A stretch of 64,000 nt of DNA from Thermodesulfovibrio sp. 3907-1M (GCF_040450955.1 NZ_CP144373.1:1654486-1718485); one strand, 5' to 3'; positions 1 through 9,995 are shown, numbered from the stretch's first letter. Translations and numbers: made by a program. The notes: generated from the sequence alone by a model not told the origin.

Positions 1-2
1 TC

Positions 3-212
3 AAAGGAGAAATTAAAAAACCTGAAGGTGTTTCTGAAGAAGACTATATTTTGAATGAAAGAAGCTATGGTCCTTTTTCAAGAACTATCAATTTGCCAGC
101 AGATGTTGATAAATCTTCTGTCAAGGCAAATCTAAATAATGGCTTACTTGAGATAGTTATTTTAAGAAAAGAGGAAGCAAAGCCAAGAGAGATAAAGATT
201 CCACTGGAGTGA
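3..212 (+). CDS. Hsp20/alpha-crystallin small heat-shock protein, C-terminal part
   Basis: The open frame runs in from the left edge and ends at TGA 210-212, giving about 69 residues. They match the second half of an alpha-crystallin domain: a PEGVSEEDY loop, the ERSYGPFSRTINLP strand pair, then NNGLLEIVI, which corresponds to the family signature A-x-x-x-n-G-v-L. The tail ends in KPREIKIPLE. The family is an ATP-independent cytoplasmic holdase that binds unfolding proteins. The N-terminal region and start lie outside the window. The frame is continuous and the family match is clear from the motif pattern. Confidence 0.85.
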   Translation, partial: KGEIKKPEGVSEEDYILNERSYGPFSRTINLPADVDKSSVKANLNNGLLEIVILRKEEAKPREIKIPLE

Positions 213-220
213 ATTTAAAT

Positions 221-286
221 ATATTCATAACTGTCCTGAGCTTGCTCACTGGCAGGCTCAGGATTTCGTTCTTTGATTATGAATAT
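221..286. repeat. 66-bp nested palindrome after the hsp20 gene
   Basis: Outer arms atattcataa (221-230) and ttatgaatat (277-286) are perfect inverted repeats. They enclose a second perfect pair, cctgagc (235-241) and gctcagg (256-262). It lies 8 bp after the hsp20 stop. There is no T-run directly after the outer stem, so it is not a classic terminator. It may be a small palindromic dispersed repeat or an RNA-stabilising hairpin. Confidence 0.55.
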
Positions 287-365
287 AGGAATTTCAAGAT
301 TGACAAAATAATAAAGAAAAATTTATTTTAAAAAAGTTGTTTACAAAATTTTTGTGGAGGTAAAA

Positions 366-698
366 ATGGCTGAAGGTATTTTAGAACTTACAAGTGCTAA
401 ATGGGAAACAGAAGTTTTAAACTCAAAAGGTATAATAATGGTAGATTTCTGGGCACCATGGTGTGGTCCCTGCAGAATAATTGCACCAACAATAGAGGAA
501 CTTGCCAAAGAATATGAAGGAAAAATCAAAGTAGGAAAACTTAATACAGATGAAAATCCAGATATTGCAACACGCTATGGAATTATGGGCATTCCCACAA
601 TAATGTTTTTCAAAGATGGTCAAAGGGTTGACCAGATCGTTGGAGTTGTTCCAAAATCCATATTAAAAAGCAAACTGGATAGCCTTCTTAACAGTTGA
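366..698 (+). CDS. trxA: Thioredoxin
   Basis: A 110-residue protein with the active site WCGPC in the context DFWAPWCGPCRIIAP, the following IAPTIEEL helix, the cis-proline strand GIPTIMFF and a C-terminal GVVPKSILKSKLD helix. These are the thioredoxin fold elements in order at the normal family length. It is a cytoplasmic disulfide reductase. The ATG at 366 is chosen because GGAGG sits at 356-360; a GTG at 354 in the same frame has no better site. A second thioredoxin-fold gene begins 3 bp after its stop, so the two are probably co-transcribed. Confidence 0.95.
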   Translation: MAEGILELTSAKWETEVLNSKGIIMVDFWAPWCGPCRIIAPTIEELAKEYEGKIKVGKLNTDENPDIATRYGIMGIPTIMFFKDGQRVDQIVGVVPKSILKSKLDSLLNS

Positions 699-701
699 TC
701 T

Positions 702-1202
702 GTGAAAAAGCTTTTAATCTTAACTCTTATATTGTTAATTCCACAGGTAGGGCAGAGTGCACTTAAAAAGAGTGATTCTGCCCCAAATTTTTTCTTAACC
801 GATATAAATAGTAAGCCTGTAGAGCTTTATCAAATTAAAGGCAGGGTCATAGTTATAGAGTTTCTCTCAACTAAATGTTTTGCATGTGATTATGTAATTT
901 CGGATATAAACAAACTTTATGAGAAATTCAAAAATAAAAATGTTCAAATAATCGGGATTTTATTCAATGACGAAATAAAGGAGACTCAAAAACTTATTGA
1001 GTTCGCAAAAGATAGAGGAATTCAATATCCTCTATTTATAGCTGATGCAAAGATAAAAAAAATGTATAATGTTTACGGTTTTCCAAATTTTTTTATTTTA
1101 AATGAGAAAAAAATCGTAGTTCAGATATACAGAGGAATAACACAGGATACCTTTGGTTTGTTAAATAAGGAAATTGAAAATCTCCTGAGAGAGGTAAAAT
1201 AG
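702..1202 (+). CDS. Secreted thioredoxin-like redoxin (TlpA/ResA type)
   Basis: A 166-residue protein with an N-terminal signal sequence (MKKLLILTLILLIPQVGQSA) and then a redoxin fold: SAPNFFLTDINSKPV, the strand RVIVIEFLSTKCFACDY with a CxxC pair (C-F-A-C), and a GFPNFFIL cis-proline segment. Members of this family act in the periplasm as disulfide reductases, often in cytochrome c maturation. It starts with GTG at 702, 3 bp after trxA. The CFAC spacer differs from the usual C-P-P-C, so the substrate is unknown. It abuts ffh with no gap. Confidence 0.8.
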   Translation: MKKLLILTLILLIPQVGQSALKKSDSAPNFFLTDINSKPVELYQIKGRVIVIEFLSTKCFACDYVISDINKLYEKFKNKNVQIIGILFNDEIKETQKLIEFAKDRGIQYPLFIADAKIKKMYNVYGFPNFFILNEKKIVVQIYRGITQDTFGLLNKEIENLLREVK

Positions 1203-2527
1203 ATGTTTGAGGCATTAACAGATAAACTTGAAGCAATATTTAAAAAACTCAAAGGCAAAGGAATTCTGAAAGAAGAAGATGTTGATGCAGCCTTAAAAGA
1301 GATAAGAATTGCTTTGCTTGAAGCAGATGTCAATTTTAGGGTTGTAAAAGTCTTTTATTGAAAGAGTTCGCCAGAAAGCTGTTGGCAAAGAAATCCTTGA
1401 AAGTCTTTCTCCTGCTCAACAGGTAATAAAAATTGTTTATGATGAACTGTGCGAGCTTTTGGGAGGAACCACTTCTAAGATTCAGCTAACTGCAAATCCA
1501 CCAACTATTCTTATGATGGTGGGACTGCACGGTTCTGGAAAAACCACCACTTCAGCAAAGCTTGCAAGAATTTTTAAGAAACAGGGGCGGCGTCCAATGC
1601 TTGTGGCAGCAGACCTTCAAAGACCAGCAGCAATTGAACAGCTTGTTACCCTGGGCAAACAAATTGATGTTGTAGTATTTCATTCTTATGAAACTAAGGA
1701 TCCGCGGCTCCTCTGCAAAGAAGCTTTAAAAAAAGCCGTAATTGATAGAATGGATCCAGTGATTGTTGATACTGCTGGAAGAATGCATGTGGATGAAGAA
1801 TTGATGCAGGAGTTACAGGATGTAAAGGCAATTCTCAATCCTCACGAAGTTCTTTTTGTTGCCGATGCAATGACAGGACAGGATGCAGTAAATATTGCAA
1901 AAAGCTTTAATGAAAAAATAGGAATTACAGGAGTTATTCTCACAAAGATGGATGGAGATGCCCGTGGTGGTGCAGCACTTTCAATAAAAGAAGTAACAGG
2001 CAAGCCCATAAAACTTATTGGAACAGGAGAAAAGATTGATGCTCTTGAGGAGTTTTATCCTGATAGAATGGCGAATAGAATTCTTGGAATGGGTGATGTT
2101 CTCACACTAATTGAGCAGGCACAGAAAGCCTATGACGAGAAAGAAGCGGAAAAACTAAAGAAAAAAATTGAAAAAGAAGAATTTACCTTTGATGATTTAA
2201 GAGAGCAGATAAGAAAGATGAGAAAGATGGGTCCCCTTGAAAATATACTTTCAATGCTTCCCGGAGCTCATAAGATATTAAAGGAAATAAAAATTGATGA
2301 AAAAGAGTTTGTGAAAGTTGAGGCAATAATAAATTCTATGACGCCAGAAGAAAGAAGAAATCCAAAAATTATTAAATGCAAGTAGAAGAATAAGAATTGC
2401 AAAAGGAAGCGGAACGACCGTAACAGATGTTAACAGGCTTATTAAACAATTCAATGAGATGAAAAAGATGATGAAACAGTTAAAACACGGTAAGGGCTTT
2501 AAGCTTCCTAAGATATTTCCTTTTTAA
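1203..2527 (+). CDS. ffh: Signal recognition particle GTPase Ffh (two frameshifts in this sequence)
   Basis: Ffh binds 4.5S RNA and signal peptides and targets nascent membrane proteins. The N domain starts at 1203 ([16 protein letters not shown]). The G domain follows with the P-loop [22 protein letters not shown], and [10 protein letters not shown]. The M domain carries [13 protein letters not shown] and ends in [12 protein letters not shown]. The frame is broken twice by an apparent extra base: in the T-run at 1353-1356 and in the A-run at 2374-2376. Removing one base at each restores a normal protein of about 440 residues. As ffh is essential, sequencing error is the likely cause. Its TAA overlaps the stop of the convergent nikO gene. 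Confidence 0.93.
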
Positions 2528-3209
2528 GAATAAATACTGCCCTTCTCAAGAAGATAAACTTTATCAGTTGTTTTTTCTATAAAATCCCTATCGTGAGACA
2601 CAATAAGATAGGTCTTTGCATTGCCTGTTAAATACTGAAGAAGTCTTTCTTTAGTTTTCTCATCAAGACCATTTGAAGGTTCATCAAAGAGATAGCAGAC
2701 TGGCTTCATAGCTATTACTGTTGCAAGTGCTACAAGCCTTTTTTCTCCTCCAGAGAGTTTATAGGTTAGCCTGTCTTCAAAACCTTTTAAACCCAGAATT
2801 TCACAGGTCTCTTTTACAATTTTTAATGCCTCCTCTTTTGTTTTCCCGAGATTGAGCGGTCCAAATGCTATATCTTCTTTTACTGTCGGACAGAAGAGTT
2901 GACTTTCTGAATCCTGAAATAAAAGCCCTATCTTCTGTCCTTACTTCAATGAAGTCTTTCTCTTTTTGTCTTATCATTTCCGAATATCTCAACTGTCCCT
3001 GAAGATGGCTTAAGAAGTCCCATTATAATGTAAAGAAGGGTTGTTTTCCCCGAACCATTAGGTCCCATAAGACCAATTCTTTCACCCTCATAAATATCAA
3101 GACTCAGGTTGTCCAAAACAGCCCTGTCATCATAATGGAAGGAGATATTTCTAAGCTTGATAATTGGTTGCTCCAAATTTAACTCCCGTTGCAGTTTCAA
3201 AGATTCCAA
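2524..3209 (-). CDS. nikO: Nickel/cobalt ECF transporter ATPase NikO (CbiO family; frameshifted)
   Basis: ATP-binding subunit of the nickel uptake system. The N-terminal part has the Walker [17 protein letters not shown] and an H-Y-D-D strand. The middle has [16 protein letters not shown] (Q-loop) and IAFGPLNLG. The C-terminal part has [16 protein letters not shown], Walker [13 protein letters not shown] and the switch VSHD. The reading frame changes twice within 2938-2967, each time by one extra base; removing them gives a continuous CbiO-like protein of about 228 residues. The start is probably TTG at 3209, two bases after the nikQ stop. It is the last gene of the operon. Confidence 0.9.
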
Positions 3210-3211
3210 TA

Positions 3212-3952
3212 CTAATCACTCCAGAATAAAATAAACACAGAAATTGAAACGATACTGAATATTATATCAGTTTTTCTCATATGGAAATGCTTAAAAAGTG
3301 GAAAATATCCCTGAAAGCCTCTACACAGCATTGCCTTATAAATCTCCTCTGCTCTTTCATAGCTTTTAATAAGCATTCCACCAACAATGTAAGCATAGGT
3401 TCTGTAAGTGTGAAGATTTGTTCTTGGAACGAATCCCCGGGCAATAACAGCTCTTTTTATTTTTAAATATTCGTCATGGATAACTGTAATGTAGCGATAA
3501 AAAAGGAAAAATACTGTAACGAGTTTCTTAGGTGCTTTTAGATGAAGCATTGCATGAGCTAAAGCATTGATGGAAGAAGTTCCAAGAAGTGTTATTGTAG
3601 CTATAATTATTGCATTGGCTTTCAGGGTAATTGATAATGCATAAAGAAGACCTTCATGGCTTATCTTTAATCCGGCAAATGAGATATAAGGATTGCCTGG
3701 ATAGCTTACAGGCACAAAAATCCAGATGAAAAGTATGAAAAAGTTTGTCATACTGAGTCTTGAAAAAAGCGGTTTTATTCTTAATCGTGCAATGAAAACA
3801 GAAAAAACAGAATAGAGTAAAAACAAAGATGGAGTTTTCAATCCTGAAGCAGTGGCGCAGAGAATGCTGAATATGGAAAAAACTATGACTTTTAATCTCG
3901 GGTCTGCCTTATGTAAAAAAGAGCTTCCTTCTGAAAACTCTTCAAGATGCAT
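3212..3952 (-). CDS. nikQ: Nickel/cobalt ECF transporter membrane subunit NikQ (CbiQ family)
   Basis: A 246-residue integral membrane protein of the CbiQ type. It begins MHLEEFSEGSSFLHKADPR, where the H-x-x-D-P-R pattern is typical of the family, followed by several hydrophobic segments. Near residues 170-210 is the coupling region (ARGF, then YKAMLCRGFQG) that contacts the ATPase. It forms the transmembrane channel component together with NikM. The ATG overlaps the repaired nikL end by 11 bp, so translation is probably coupled. Confidence 0.88.
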   Translation of the reverse strand: MHLEEFSEGSSFLHKADPRLKVIVFSIFSILCATASGLKTPSLFLLYSVFSVFIARLRIKPLFSRLSMTNFFILFIWIFVPVSYPGNPYISFAGLKISHEGLLYALSITLKANAIIIATITLLGTSSINALAHAMLHLKAPKKLVTVFFLFYRYITVIHDEYLKIKRAVIARGFVPRTNLHTYRTYAYIVGGMLIKSYERAEEIYKAMLCRGFQGYFPLFKHFHMRKTDIIFSIVSISVFILFWSD

Positions 3953-4546
3953 TTTTCTTTCTTTTAATAAACATTATTATGCCCCAGACTCCAACAATAT
4001 ATCCAATTCCTCCGATTATGTCTCTTATGCTGATTTTATCCATCTGTTTTCTTAAATCCATGAGCTCACTTCTTAATCCCTGAAGTTTTGCATCCATTGC
4101 CTCATCAATAATCTGTTTGAGTTCCTCTTTGTTGATTGACGCCTGAGGAGATCTCGTTGTTTCTGAGTCTCTTTAACTGGTTCCTGCTTTTTTACTTCCT
4201 TTTTTTCAGGCTTTTCAGCTGCCTCAAGGGTGTATTCTGTTCTATGACCTTCTCCAGCGGGAATTACTATTTTTAATTGTCCAGCTTCTGAGGTTTTAAA
4301 ACTAAATCTTCCTTTTTCATCAGTGGTGGTCTCTGTAATTTTTTTACCCCTGCTGTCATAAACCTCAACCTTAGAGTTTTTACATGGTGAACCATCAACA
4401 AAGTAGCATTCACCAACTACTTTATCACCATCCCTGTATGCATAGGCACTTACCTTATGAGCATAAACATCGTTGGAAAGAAGAAGCTGTAGGCAAATAA
4501 TTGTTAAAAAAAGAAAAAAATATGCTGAATTGAGCGATTTTTTCAT
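3942..4546 (-). CDS. nikL: Nickel transporter accessory protein NikL (frameshifted)
   Basis: A signal peptide (MKKSLNSAYFFLFLTIICLQ) is followed by a carboxypeptidase-regulatory-like beta domain (AYAYRDGDKVVGECYFVDG, then TTTDEKGRFSFKT). After a frame break near 4165-4172 the sequence continues with a charged helix (KEELKQIIDEAMDAKLQG), RKQMDKISIRDIIGG and a C-terminal membrane segment ending FIKRKKNAS. This secreted beta domain plus C-terminal anchor is the layout of NikL in NikKMLQO nickel transporters. The repair here needs one added base (or two removed), unlike the other frameshifts nearby. Start ATG at 4546 overlaps the nikM stop. Confidence 0.75.
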
Positions 4547-5137
4547 TCCAATGCCTCCGGTTTTACTTTTTTAAGATACAATATAACAAAACCCGTTATT
4601 ATTCCTTCCACTACAGCAATTGGAAGATGCATTGTAAAAAGAGTTACTGCAACTGCCATAAAGCTTTTTTCTGTTTCAATCAAGAGCCAGACTGATAAAT
4701 AATGTGCCAACAAGCACTGCAGAAGCTCCTCCAAGAGCTCCTCCAATAAAGGCAGTATTTTTACCTTTATGTAACAATCGTTTGAAAACATAATATGATA
4801 ATACTGCAGGCATTGCCATTGCAAAGGTGTTCACACCAAGAGTTGTCAATCCACCAAACTGAAAAAGCAGAGCCTGAAGCACAAGTCCGACAAATATAGC
4901 AGGAAAAGCTGCCCATCCAAGGAGCATTCCAACAAGCCCGTTTAAAACAAGATGAGCAGATGTAGGACCTATTGGAATGTGAATTAATGATGCCACAAAA
5001 AAAGCAGAAGAAAGAACAGCAACCTTTGGAATGTCTTCATTCTTAATCTTTCTAAGCCCAAGGACAAGACCTCTTAAAGATAAAACAGCGCCGGTAAGCA
5101 ATACCGGCGCAGAAAGAACTCCTTCAGATATATGCAT
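4543..5137 (-). CDS. nikM: Nickel ECF transporter substrate-specificity subunit NikM (CbiM family; frameshifted)
   Basis: It begins MHISEGVLSAPVLLTG, where the N-terminal Met-His (M-H-I-x-E-G) is the metal-binding signature of the CbiM/NikM S-component. It then has several membrane helices, including HIPIGPTSAHLVLNGLVG with further conserved histidines. The frame breaks near 4680 (GTLFISLAL, then IETEKSFMAVAV) by one extra base. The repaired protein is about 197 residues and ends KKVKPEALE. Context with nikK and nikL favours nickel over cobalt. Confidence 0.9.
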
Positions 5138-5910
5138 TATTTCATCTCCCTTGCCTTAACCCATATAATTCCACCAATTTCAACAGGATATTCTTTACCA
5201 TCTTTTTTAATCTTATAAGTAGCATCAGTCAATGCTGCAAATCCCCACCATCCAGCCTTTGGAATTGCATAGGTAAATACACCGTTTGCATCAGCTTTTA
5301 TAACCTGTGTTACATAGGCTTCCTTTGGTGCTTTAACTTTACCACTTTCATTAAAGTATTCAACCTCAACATCTGCAAAAGGCAAAGGCTTTCCATTGAG
5401 TTTCACAACTCCCTGAAAAACATTTCCAACCCAGAGTCCGTAAGGTCTTGTAAGGGGAACAATCTCAATAGGAAGCCCCACTTCCTTGTCCCATCCTTCC
5501 TCCTTTCCAAGAGCCTGAACAACAACCTTAGGATAGTGAGCTATGAATTTTTCCTCAGCAGGCTCCCAGTAAGGCTGTGGCTCAAGATAAAAGATGTAGT
5601 CTCCTGGGCGTTTAATTGTAAAAGTAGTCTCCCATGCGTTTTTGCCTTTTACTTTTTTGTTAACGAGGGTGCTCAGGAGATCAGTTTTTTCATCACCGAG
5701 CATTACGCCAAAAGCTTTTGGTTTTTCCATGTTAAGCCATTCTTGCTCAAAGGGATGCATGAAGTAAACTTTAAGTGTAATCTTTTTTGTGTCTTTCTCT
5801 CCGATAATGTCATCAGAAGGCATTATAACTCCAAAATGAGCCAGTGCTGTGCCTGTAAGAAATAATACTGCGATGATGCTGCTGATTAAAAGACTTTTAA
5901 AACTCTTCAT
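5137..5910 (-). CDS. nikK: Nickel uptake accessory periplasmic protein NikK (DUF4198 family)
   Basis: A 257-residue secreted protein: signal peptide MKSFKSLLISSIIAVLFLTG ending TALA, then HFGVIMPSDD with an early histidine. Later come PRPGDYIFYLEPQPYWEP-like strands and GWWGFAALTD, all features of DUF4198 proteins that accompany NikMLQO. It presumably helps capture the metal in the periplasm. The ATG at 5910 is preferred because GAGGAGG lies 8 bp upstream; an in-frame ATG at 5925 lacks a site. Its stop overlaps the nikM start by one base. It lies directly after the porin gene. Confidence 0.8.
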   Translation of the reverse strand: MKSFKSLLISSIIAVLFLTGTALAHFGVIMPSDDIIGEKDTKKITLKVYFMHPFEQEWLNMEKPKAFGVMLGDEKTDLLSTLVNKKVKGKNAWETTFTIKRPGDYIFYLEPQPYWEPAEEKFIAHYPKVVVQALGKEEGWDKEVGLPIEIVPLTRPYGLWVGNVFQGVVKLNGKPLPFADVEVEYFNESGKVKAPKEAYVTQVIKADANGVFTYAIPKAGWWGFAALTDATYKIKKDGKEYPVEIGGIIWVKAREMK

Positions 5911-5924
5911 CTTAAACCTCCTCA

Positions 5925-7076
5925 TTAAAAGTTAATGTTAAATCTAACACCATAAACATGACCTGCCTTTGTGTTGTCAGACTCACGGGCAGTGTCACGA
6001 ATGTACTGGTAATCAAGGGTTATATCTGAGCTCAGAAATTTGTATGAAAACAGCTTAAACTTCACATATGACTCAAATACCTGACTGTGCTTGAGCTCCT
6101 CATTCTTTGATGGAGTTTTCAGATAGGCATAGCCAACTCCTACTTCATCGTCCTTCCTACCCCATACGCTTCCATTGAGATTCAATCCCAGTGAAACCAT
6201 TCTGTTGTAATTCACCCGCTGGGCTGAGTCATCCTGCCATCCTGCACGGAAGAATGCTCCAAGAGTGTCTTTCAGCAGTTGCTGGTCAAATGATACTCCT
6301 ATTCCTTTTAATGCCTTGTATGCATCAGCATCCCAGTTTTCAAACTTCTTATTCGTTGTGTAGCCATAAATCCTGTAGTTTCCCTCACCAAGTCCTGTCT
6401 CAAGTTTGTAACCAATCTGTGCTCCTATCCAGTTGTATCTCTTGACATCCATTGTCTCGTTTTCATTTTTTGAGCGCATTCCAACTACTCTCAGATGAAA
6501 TTTACCAGCTTCAAACTCTGCTGCAACTCCAGCATCATAGCTTGGAAGATTTGCAAGGGGGTTGTGAACCAGAGCTTCATTCATGAACTGCTGTAATTCA
6601 TCAGCTGCATAGGCATTGTCATCAATAAAAGCTGTTGAGTCAATTATTCCTGCTGTAAGCTTGAGGAATACTTCTTTTTCAATTGGAAACCTGTGAGAAT
6701 ACCATAACTCCTGAAGATGATCCCTTGCATGTCCATTGATGTTTCTCAAGTCTACAAATAGATCATCTGCATTTGGATTAAGAACAAAGGGATAGTTTGC
6801 GCTTTCTGAATGAAATCCGCTTCCTTTTGCAAAGCTTGCCCTTAAAAAGAATTCGTCATTTTCAGTAGGCTTAAGGGATACATTAAAGTCAATCACTGCT
6901 GAGCCACGGTCTTTTGTCTTATCATTCGTGTCAGAATCTACATATCCCTTTGTCATGTGCAGCCATTGATAGACGGTAGTAGCTGAGCCAGATACTGAAA
7001 GCCAGTCTGTTACATCCGCAGCAAAAACTGATACAGGAAACAATAAAACCACAAGAAAAATAAACCATTTCTTCAT
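5925..7076 (-). CDS. Outer-membrane beta-barrel porin at the head of the nickel operon
   Basis: A 383-residue protein with signal peptide MKKWFIFLVVLLFPVSVFAA. It then has many alternating amphipathic strands rich in Tyr, Trp, Gly and Asn (for example FRAGWQDDSA and VGVGYAYL) and ends with HVYGVRFNINF, the terminal aromatic strand typical of barrels inserted by BAM. No sequence family is named with certainty. Its place as first gene of a nickel-uptake operon suggests a nickel- or nickel-chelate-permeable porin, which is inference. A strong site, AAGGAGGAG, precedes ATG 7076. Confidence 0.75.
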   Translation of the reverse strand: MKKWFIFLVVLLFPVSVFAADVTDWLSVSGSATTVYQWLHMTKGYVDSDTNDKTKDRGSAVIDFNVSLKPTENDEFFLRASFAKGSGFHSESANYPFVLNPNADDLFVDLRNINGHARDHLQELWYSHRFPIEKEVFLKLTAGIIDSTAFIDDNAYAADELQQFMNEALVHNPLANLPSYDAGVAAEFEAGKFHLRVVGMRSKNENETMDVKRYNWIGAQIGYKLETGLGEGNYRIYGYTTNKKFENWDADAYKALKGIGVSFDQQLLKDTLGAFFRAGWQDDSAQRVNYNRMVSLGLNLNGSVWGRKDDEVGVGYAYLKTPSKNEELKHSQVFESYVKFKLFSYKFLSSDITLDYQYIRDTARESDNTKAGHVYGVRFNINF

Positions 7077-7100
7077 GTTCTCCTCCTTTTATATAAGAAA

Positions 7101-7160
7101 ATAAAAAAGCCACGAAAGCTTAATTTTAGCTTTTCTGAGCTTATTAAGCCTTCGTGGCTT
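7101..7160 (-). terminator. Terminator-like hairpin in the 5' leader of the nickel operon (candidate attenuator)
   Basis: On the minus strand a 17-bp stem (arms 7144-7160 and 7107-7123) is followed at once by a U-rich run ending UUUUUUAUUUUC. The only non-Watson-Crick position is G-U in the minus-strand RNA but A-C in the plus-strand RNA, so the structure favours the minus strand. No gene upstream on that strand needs terminating. It sits between a -10 box (7172-7177) and the porin start. A metal-responsive attenuator or a palindromic operator are both possible. Confidence 0.65.
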
Positions 7161-7171
7161 GAAAACATTTT

Positions 7172-7177
7172 ATCATA
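7172..7177 (-). promoter_or_regulatory. -10 box candidate for the nickel operon
   Basis: The minus strand reads TATGAT here, which would start transcription near 7165, just before the 17-bp hairpin. A -35 box is weak (TTCTTG about 16 bp upstream). The placement is inferred from spacing only. Confidence 0.45.
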
Positions 7178-7261
7178 CAAGAGATCAGGATTGCAAGAAA
7201 AATCTTGCAAAAATATAAAAGGTGTAATTATCATAAAAAATTACAGCAACTGGAGGGCAGA

Positions 7262-8611
7262 ATGAGAAGAATTTTACTTTCTGAAAAAGATCTACCAAGA
7301 CAGTGGTATAACATACAGGCTGATATGCCAAAGCTACCTCCTCCACCTCTTCATCCTCAAACAAAGAAGCCAATTTCTCCTGATGATTTAAAAATTATAT
7401 TTCCCATGTCTCTTATTGAGCAAGAAGTTACTATTGAAAGATGGGTAGATATTCCACAAGAGGTTTTAGATATATATGCAAGCTTTCGTCCAACTCCTCT
7501 TTATAGAGCAATTGGACTTGAAAAAGCTCTTAAGACTCCTGCAAGGATTTATTTTAAACATGAAGGCTTTGGACCGGCAGGAAGTCATAAGACAAATACT
7601 TCAATCCCTCAGGCTTATTACAACAAAATTGAAGGAATAAAAAGAATAGCTACAGAAACTGGGGCAGGTCAGTGGGGTTCTGCTCTTGCATTAGCAGGAG
7701 CATTAATGGGGATAGAGATTACCGTTTATATGGTAAGAGTAAGCTATGATCAGAAACCTTACCGCAGAATAATGATGGAAACATGGGGAGCAAAGGTTTA
7801 TCCATCTCCCTCTGATAAAACTGAATCAGGAAAAAGAATTCTCCGTGAAAATCCAGATCATCCTGGAACACTTGGAATTGCCATCTCAGAAGCAGTTGAA
7901 GATGCAGCAACCCATAAAGATACAAACTATGCTCTTGGTTCAGTGCTAAATCATGTTTTACTTCATCAGACAATTATAGGACTTGAATGCAAAAAACAGT
8001 TTGAAATTGTAGGAGAATACCCGGATATAGTAATTGGTTGCTGCGGAGGAGGAAGCAATCTCGGTGGTATAAGCTTCCCATTCCTTTATGATAAGATTCA
8101 TGGGAAGGATCTAAGAGTTATTGCCGTAGAGCCATCCTCATGTCCCACACTTACAAAGGGCGAGTTCAGATATGACTACGGCGATACTGCAGGACTTACA
8201 CCTTTTCTCATGATGTATACTCTCGGACATGATTTTGTGCCTCCGGGAATTCATGCAGGAGGTTTAAGATATCATGGAGACTCTCCACTCATAAGTCAGC
8301 TATGTCACGATGGCTTGATTGAAGCAAAGGCAGTAGGACAGATATCTGTCTTTGAAGCTGCCATACTTTTTGCAAGGAGTGAGGGAATTATTCCTGCTCC
8401 TGAAAGTGCTCATGCCATCAAGGTGGCAATAGATGAGGCATTAAAAGCAAAGGAAGAAGGAAAAGAAAGAGTAATACTTTTCAATCTAAGCGGAATAGGA
8501 TTTCTTGATCTTCCTTCTTATGAGGCATACTTATCAGGGAGACTTTCTGATTTTGAATATCCCGATGAAAAAATAAAGGAAGCTCTGGGAAAACTTCCTG
8601 AAATTTTTTGA
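7262..8611 (+). CDS. trpB2: Tryptophan synthase beta chain, TrpB2 type
   Basis: A 449-residue pyridoxal-phosphate enzyme that makes L-tryptophan from indole and serine. The N-terminus ([19 protein letters not shown], then [11 protein letters not shown]) is characteristic of the TrpB2 branch. The PLP lysine is in [14 protein letters not shown] and the phosphate loop is [10 protein letters not shown]. TrpB2 often acts without TrpA or as an indole-salvage enzyme; no trpA is adjacent here. GGAGG at 7252-7256 selects ATG 7262 over an in-frame upstream start at 7205. It is transcribed divergently from the nickel operon. Confidence 0.93.
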   Translation: MRRILLSEKDLPRQWYNIQADMPKLPPPPLHPQTKKPISPDDLKIIFPMSLIEQEVTIERWVDIPQEVLDIYASFRPTPLYRAIGLEKALKTPARIYFKHEGFGPAGSHKTNTSIPQAYYNKIEGIKRIATETGAGQWGSALALAGALMGIEITVYMVRVSYDQKPYRRIMMETWGAKVYPSPSDKTESGKRILRENPDHPGTLGIAISEAVEDAATHKDTNYALGSVLNHVLLHQTIIGLECKKQFEIVGEYPDIVIGCCGGGSNLGGISFPFLYDKIHGKDLRVIAVEPSSCPTLTKGEFRYDYGDTAGLTPFLMMYTLGHDFVPPGIHAGGLRYHGDSPLISQLCHDGLIEAKAVGQISVFEAAILFARSEGIIPAPESAHAIKVAIDEALKAKEEGKERVILFNLSGIGFLDLPSYEAYLSGRLSDFEYPDEKIKEALGKLPEIF

Positions 8612-8636
8612 TTTCAACCTGACTTTCTTGGAACAT

Positions 8637-9995
8637 TTAAAAAATCTTTCCTGGATTCATAAATCCCTTGGGATCAAAAACTCTTTTTATAGCCTGCATC
8701 AGCTCAATCTGTTTTTTTTCTAATTGAATATCAATGTAAGGCTTTTTTGTTATTCCGATTCCATGTTCTCCTGAAATAGCTCCACCAATACTGACTGTGA
8801 ATTCAAAAATTTTTTTAACCATTTCAAACCCCTGTTTTTTTTCTTCTTCATTGCTCTTTTCAACAAGAATGTTTACATGAATATTACCATCTCCAGCATG
8901 TCCAAAGGATATAATGGGAATATTTGATTTGTTTGAAAGCTCATTTAACTTAACGAATGTTTTTGAAAGGCTATCTATAGGAACGGCAATATCAATGTTT
9001 ATCTTTTCTTTATCCTTCATCTTCAAAATGCACGGTGAAATGCTTCTGCGAGCTTTCCATAGATTTTCTCTTGAGTAGTAATCTGTGGCAATCTTAGCCT
9101 CTCCATTAAATTTTCTTGCAATGTCAACAATTTTCTCACCCTGTCTTTTAATGGAAGTTATCTCTCCGTCAAGCTCAACAAGAAGCATTGCTTCCACATT
9201 TGTTGGCAGTCCGAGTTCAAAATTTTTTTCAATTAAACTTAAACAGGAACTGTCAAGGAACTCAAGGGTTCTTGGAATAATTCCTGAACCAATAATCTCT
9301 GAAACACTCTTTCCAGCAGACTCTACTGAGTTAAAACTTATAAGAAGGGTGATTACTTCCTCTGGTTGTGGTAAAACTCTGACAGTTATCTTTGAAATTA
9401 TTCCAAGTGTTCCCTCTGAGCCAATAAAAAGTTCTTTCATTTCATATCCTGTGACTCTTTTGAAAGTTTTACCACCTAAGGTAAGAACAGTTCCAGTTGA
9501 AAGCACCACCTCAATGGCTAAACAGTAGTTTCTTGTAACTCCATATTTTATTGCTCTTGGACCACCAGCATTTGTTGCCACATTTCCTCCTATTGTGCAG
9601 TAATCCATGGATGCAGGATCTGGTGGATAAAAGAGTCCGTAAATCATAAGTTCTTTTTGAAGTTCTCCATTTATAACACCAGGCTCTAAAGTGGCAGTAA
9701 AGTTTTTTGAATTTATTTCCAGAACTTCTCTCATTCTTTCAAGGCTGATTACGACTGTTCTTGAATTGATTGGGATGGCACCTCCTGCCATGCCTGTTCC
9801 AGCACCTCTTGGCAGCATTTTTAATCCTCTATTTGTTGCCCATTTTACAACCTTTACAATCTCTTCAGAGCTTTTTGGCCATGCTACAAACTCTGGAATA
9901 GTTCCCTTTGCATAGGAAGCATCGTAGCTGTAGCATATAAGGTCTTCTTTTTCATCTGATATCTCTATTCCTTCAAGTAATTTTGTATCTTTCAT
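8637..9995 (-). CDS. glcD: FAD-linked glycolate/D-lactate-type oxidase
   Basis: A 452-residue protein with an N-terminal FAD_binding_4 domain ([46 protein letters not shown]) and a C-terminal FAD-oxidase domain ([28 protein letters not shown]). This is the GlcD/DLD layout, oxidising a 2-hydroxy acid to a 2-keto acid. The substrate cannot be told from sequence alone, and no GlcE or GlcF partner is seen next to it. The ATG overlaps the smc stop by 4 bp, so the two are probably co-translated. Confidence 0.88.
   Translation of the reverse strand: MKDTKLLEGIEISDEKEDLICYSYDASYAKGTIPEFVAWPKSSEEIVKVVKWATNRGLKMLPRGAGTGMAGGAIPINSRTVVISLERMREVLEINSKNFTATLEPGVINGELQKELMIYGLFYPPDPASMDYCTIGGNVATNAGGPRAIKYGVTRNYCLAIEVVLSTGTVLTLGGKTFKRVTGYEMKELFIGSEGTLGIISKITVRVLPQPEEVITLLISFNSVESAGKSVSEIIGSGIIPRTLEFLDSSCLSLIEKNFELGLPTNVEAMLLVELDGEITSIKRQGEKIVDIARKFNGEAKIATDYYSRENLWKARRSISPCILKMKDKEKINIDIAVPIDSLSKTFVKLNELSNKSNIPIISFGHAGDGNIHVNILVEKSNEEEKKQGFEMVKKIFEFTVSIGGAISGEHGIGITKKPYIDIQLEKKQIELMQAIKRVFDPKGFMNPGKIF

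Noticed and set aside
5536-5865. 109-residue plus-strand frame inside nikK
   Set aside because: It is antisense to a clearly coding gene with signal peptide and family motifs, and has no ribosome-binding site.
7101-7180. NiCo (czcD) riboswitch in the nickel-operon leader
   Set aside because: Only a single long hairpin is visible; the four-way junction of that riboswitch class does not fit in the available length.
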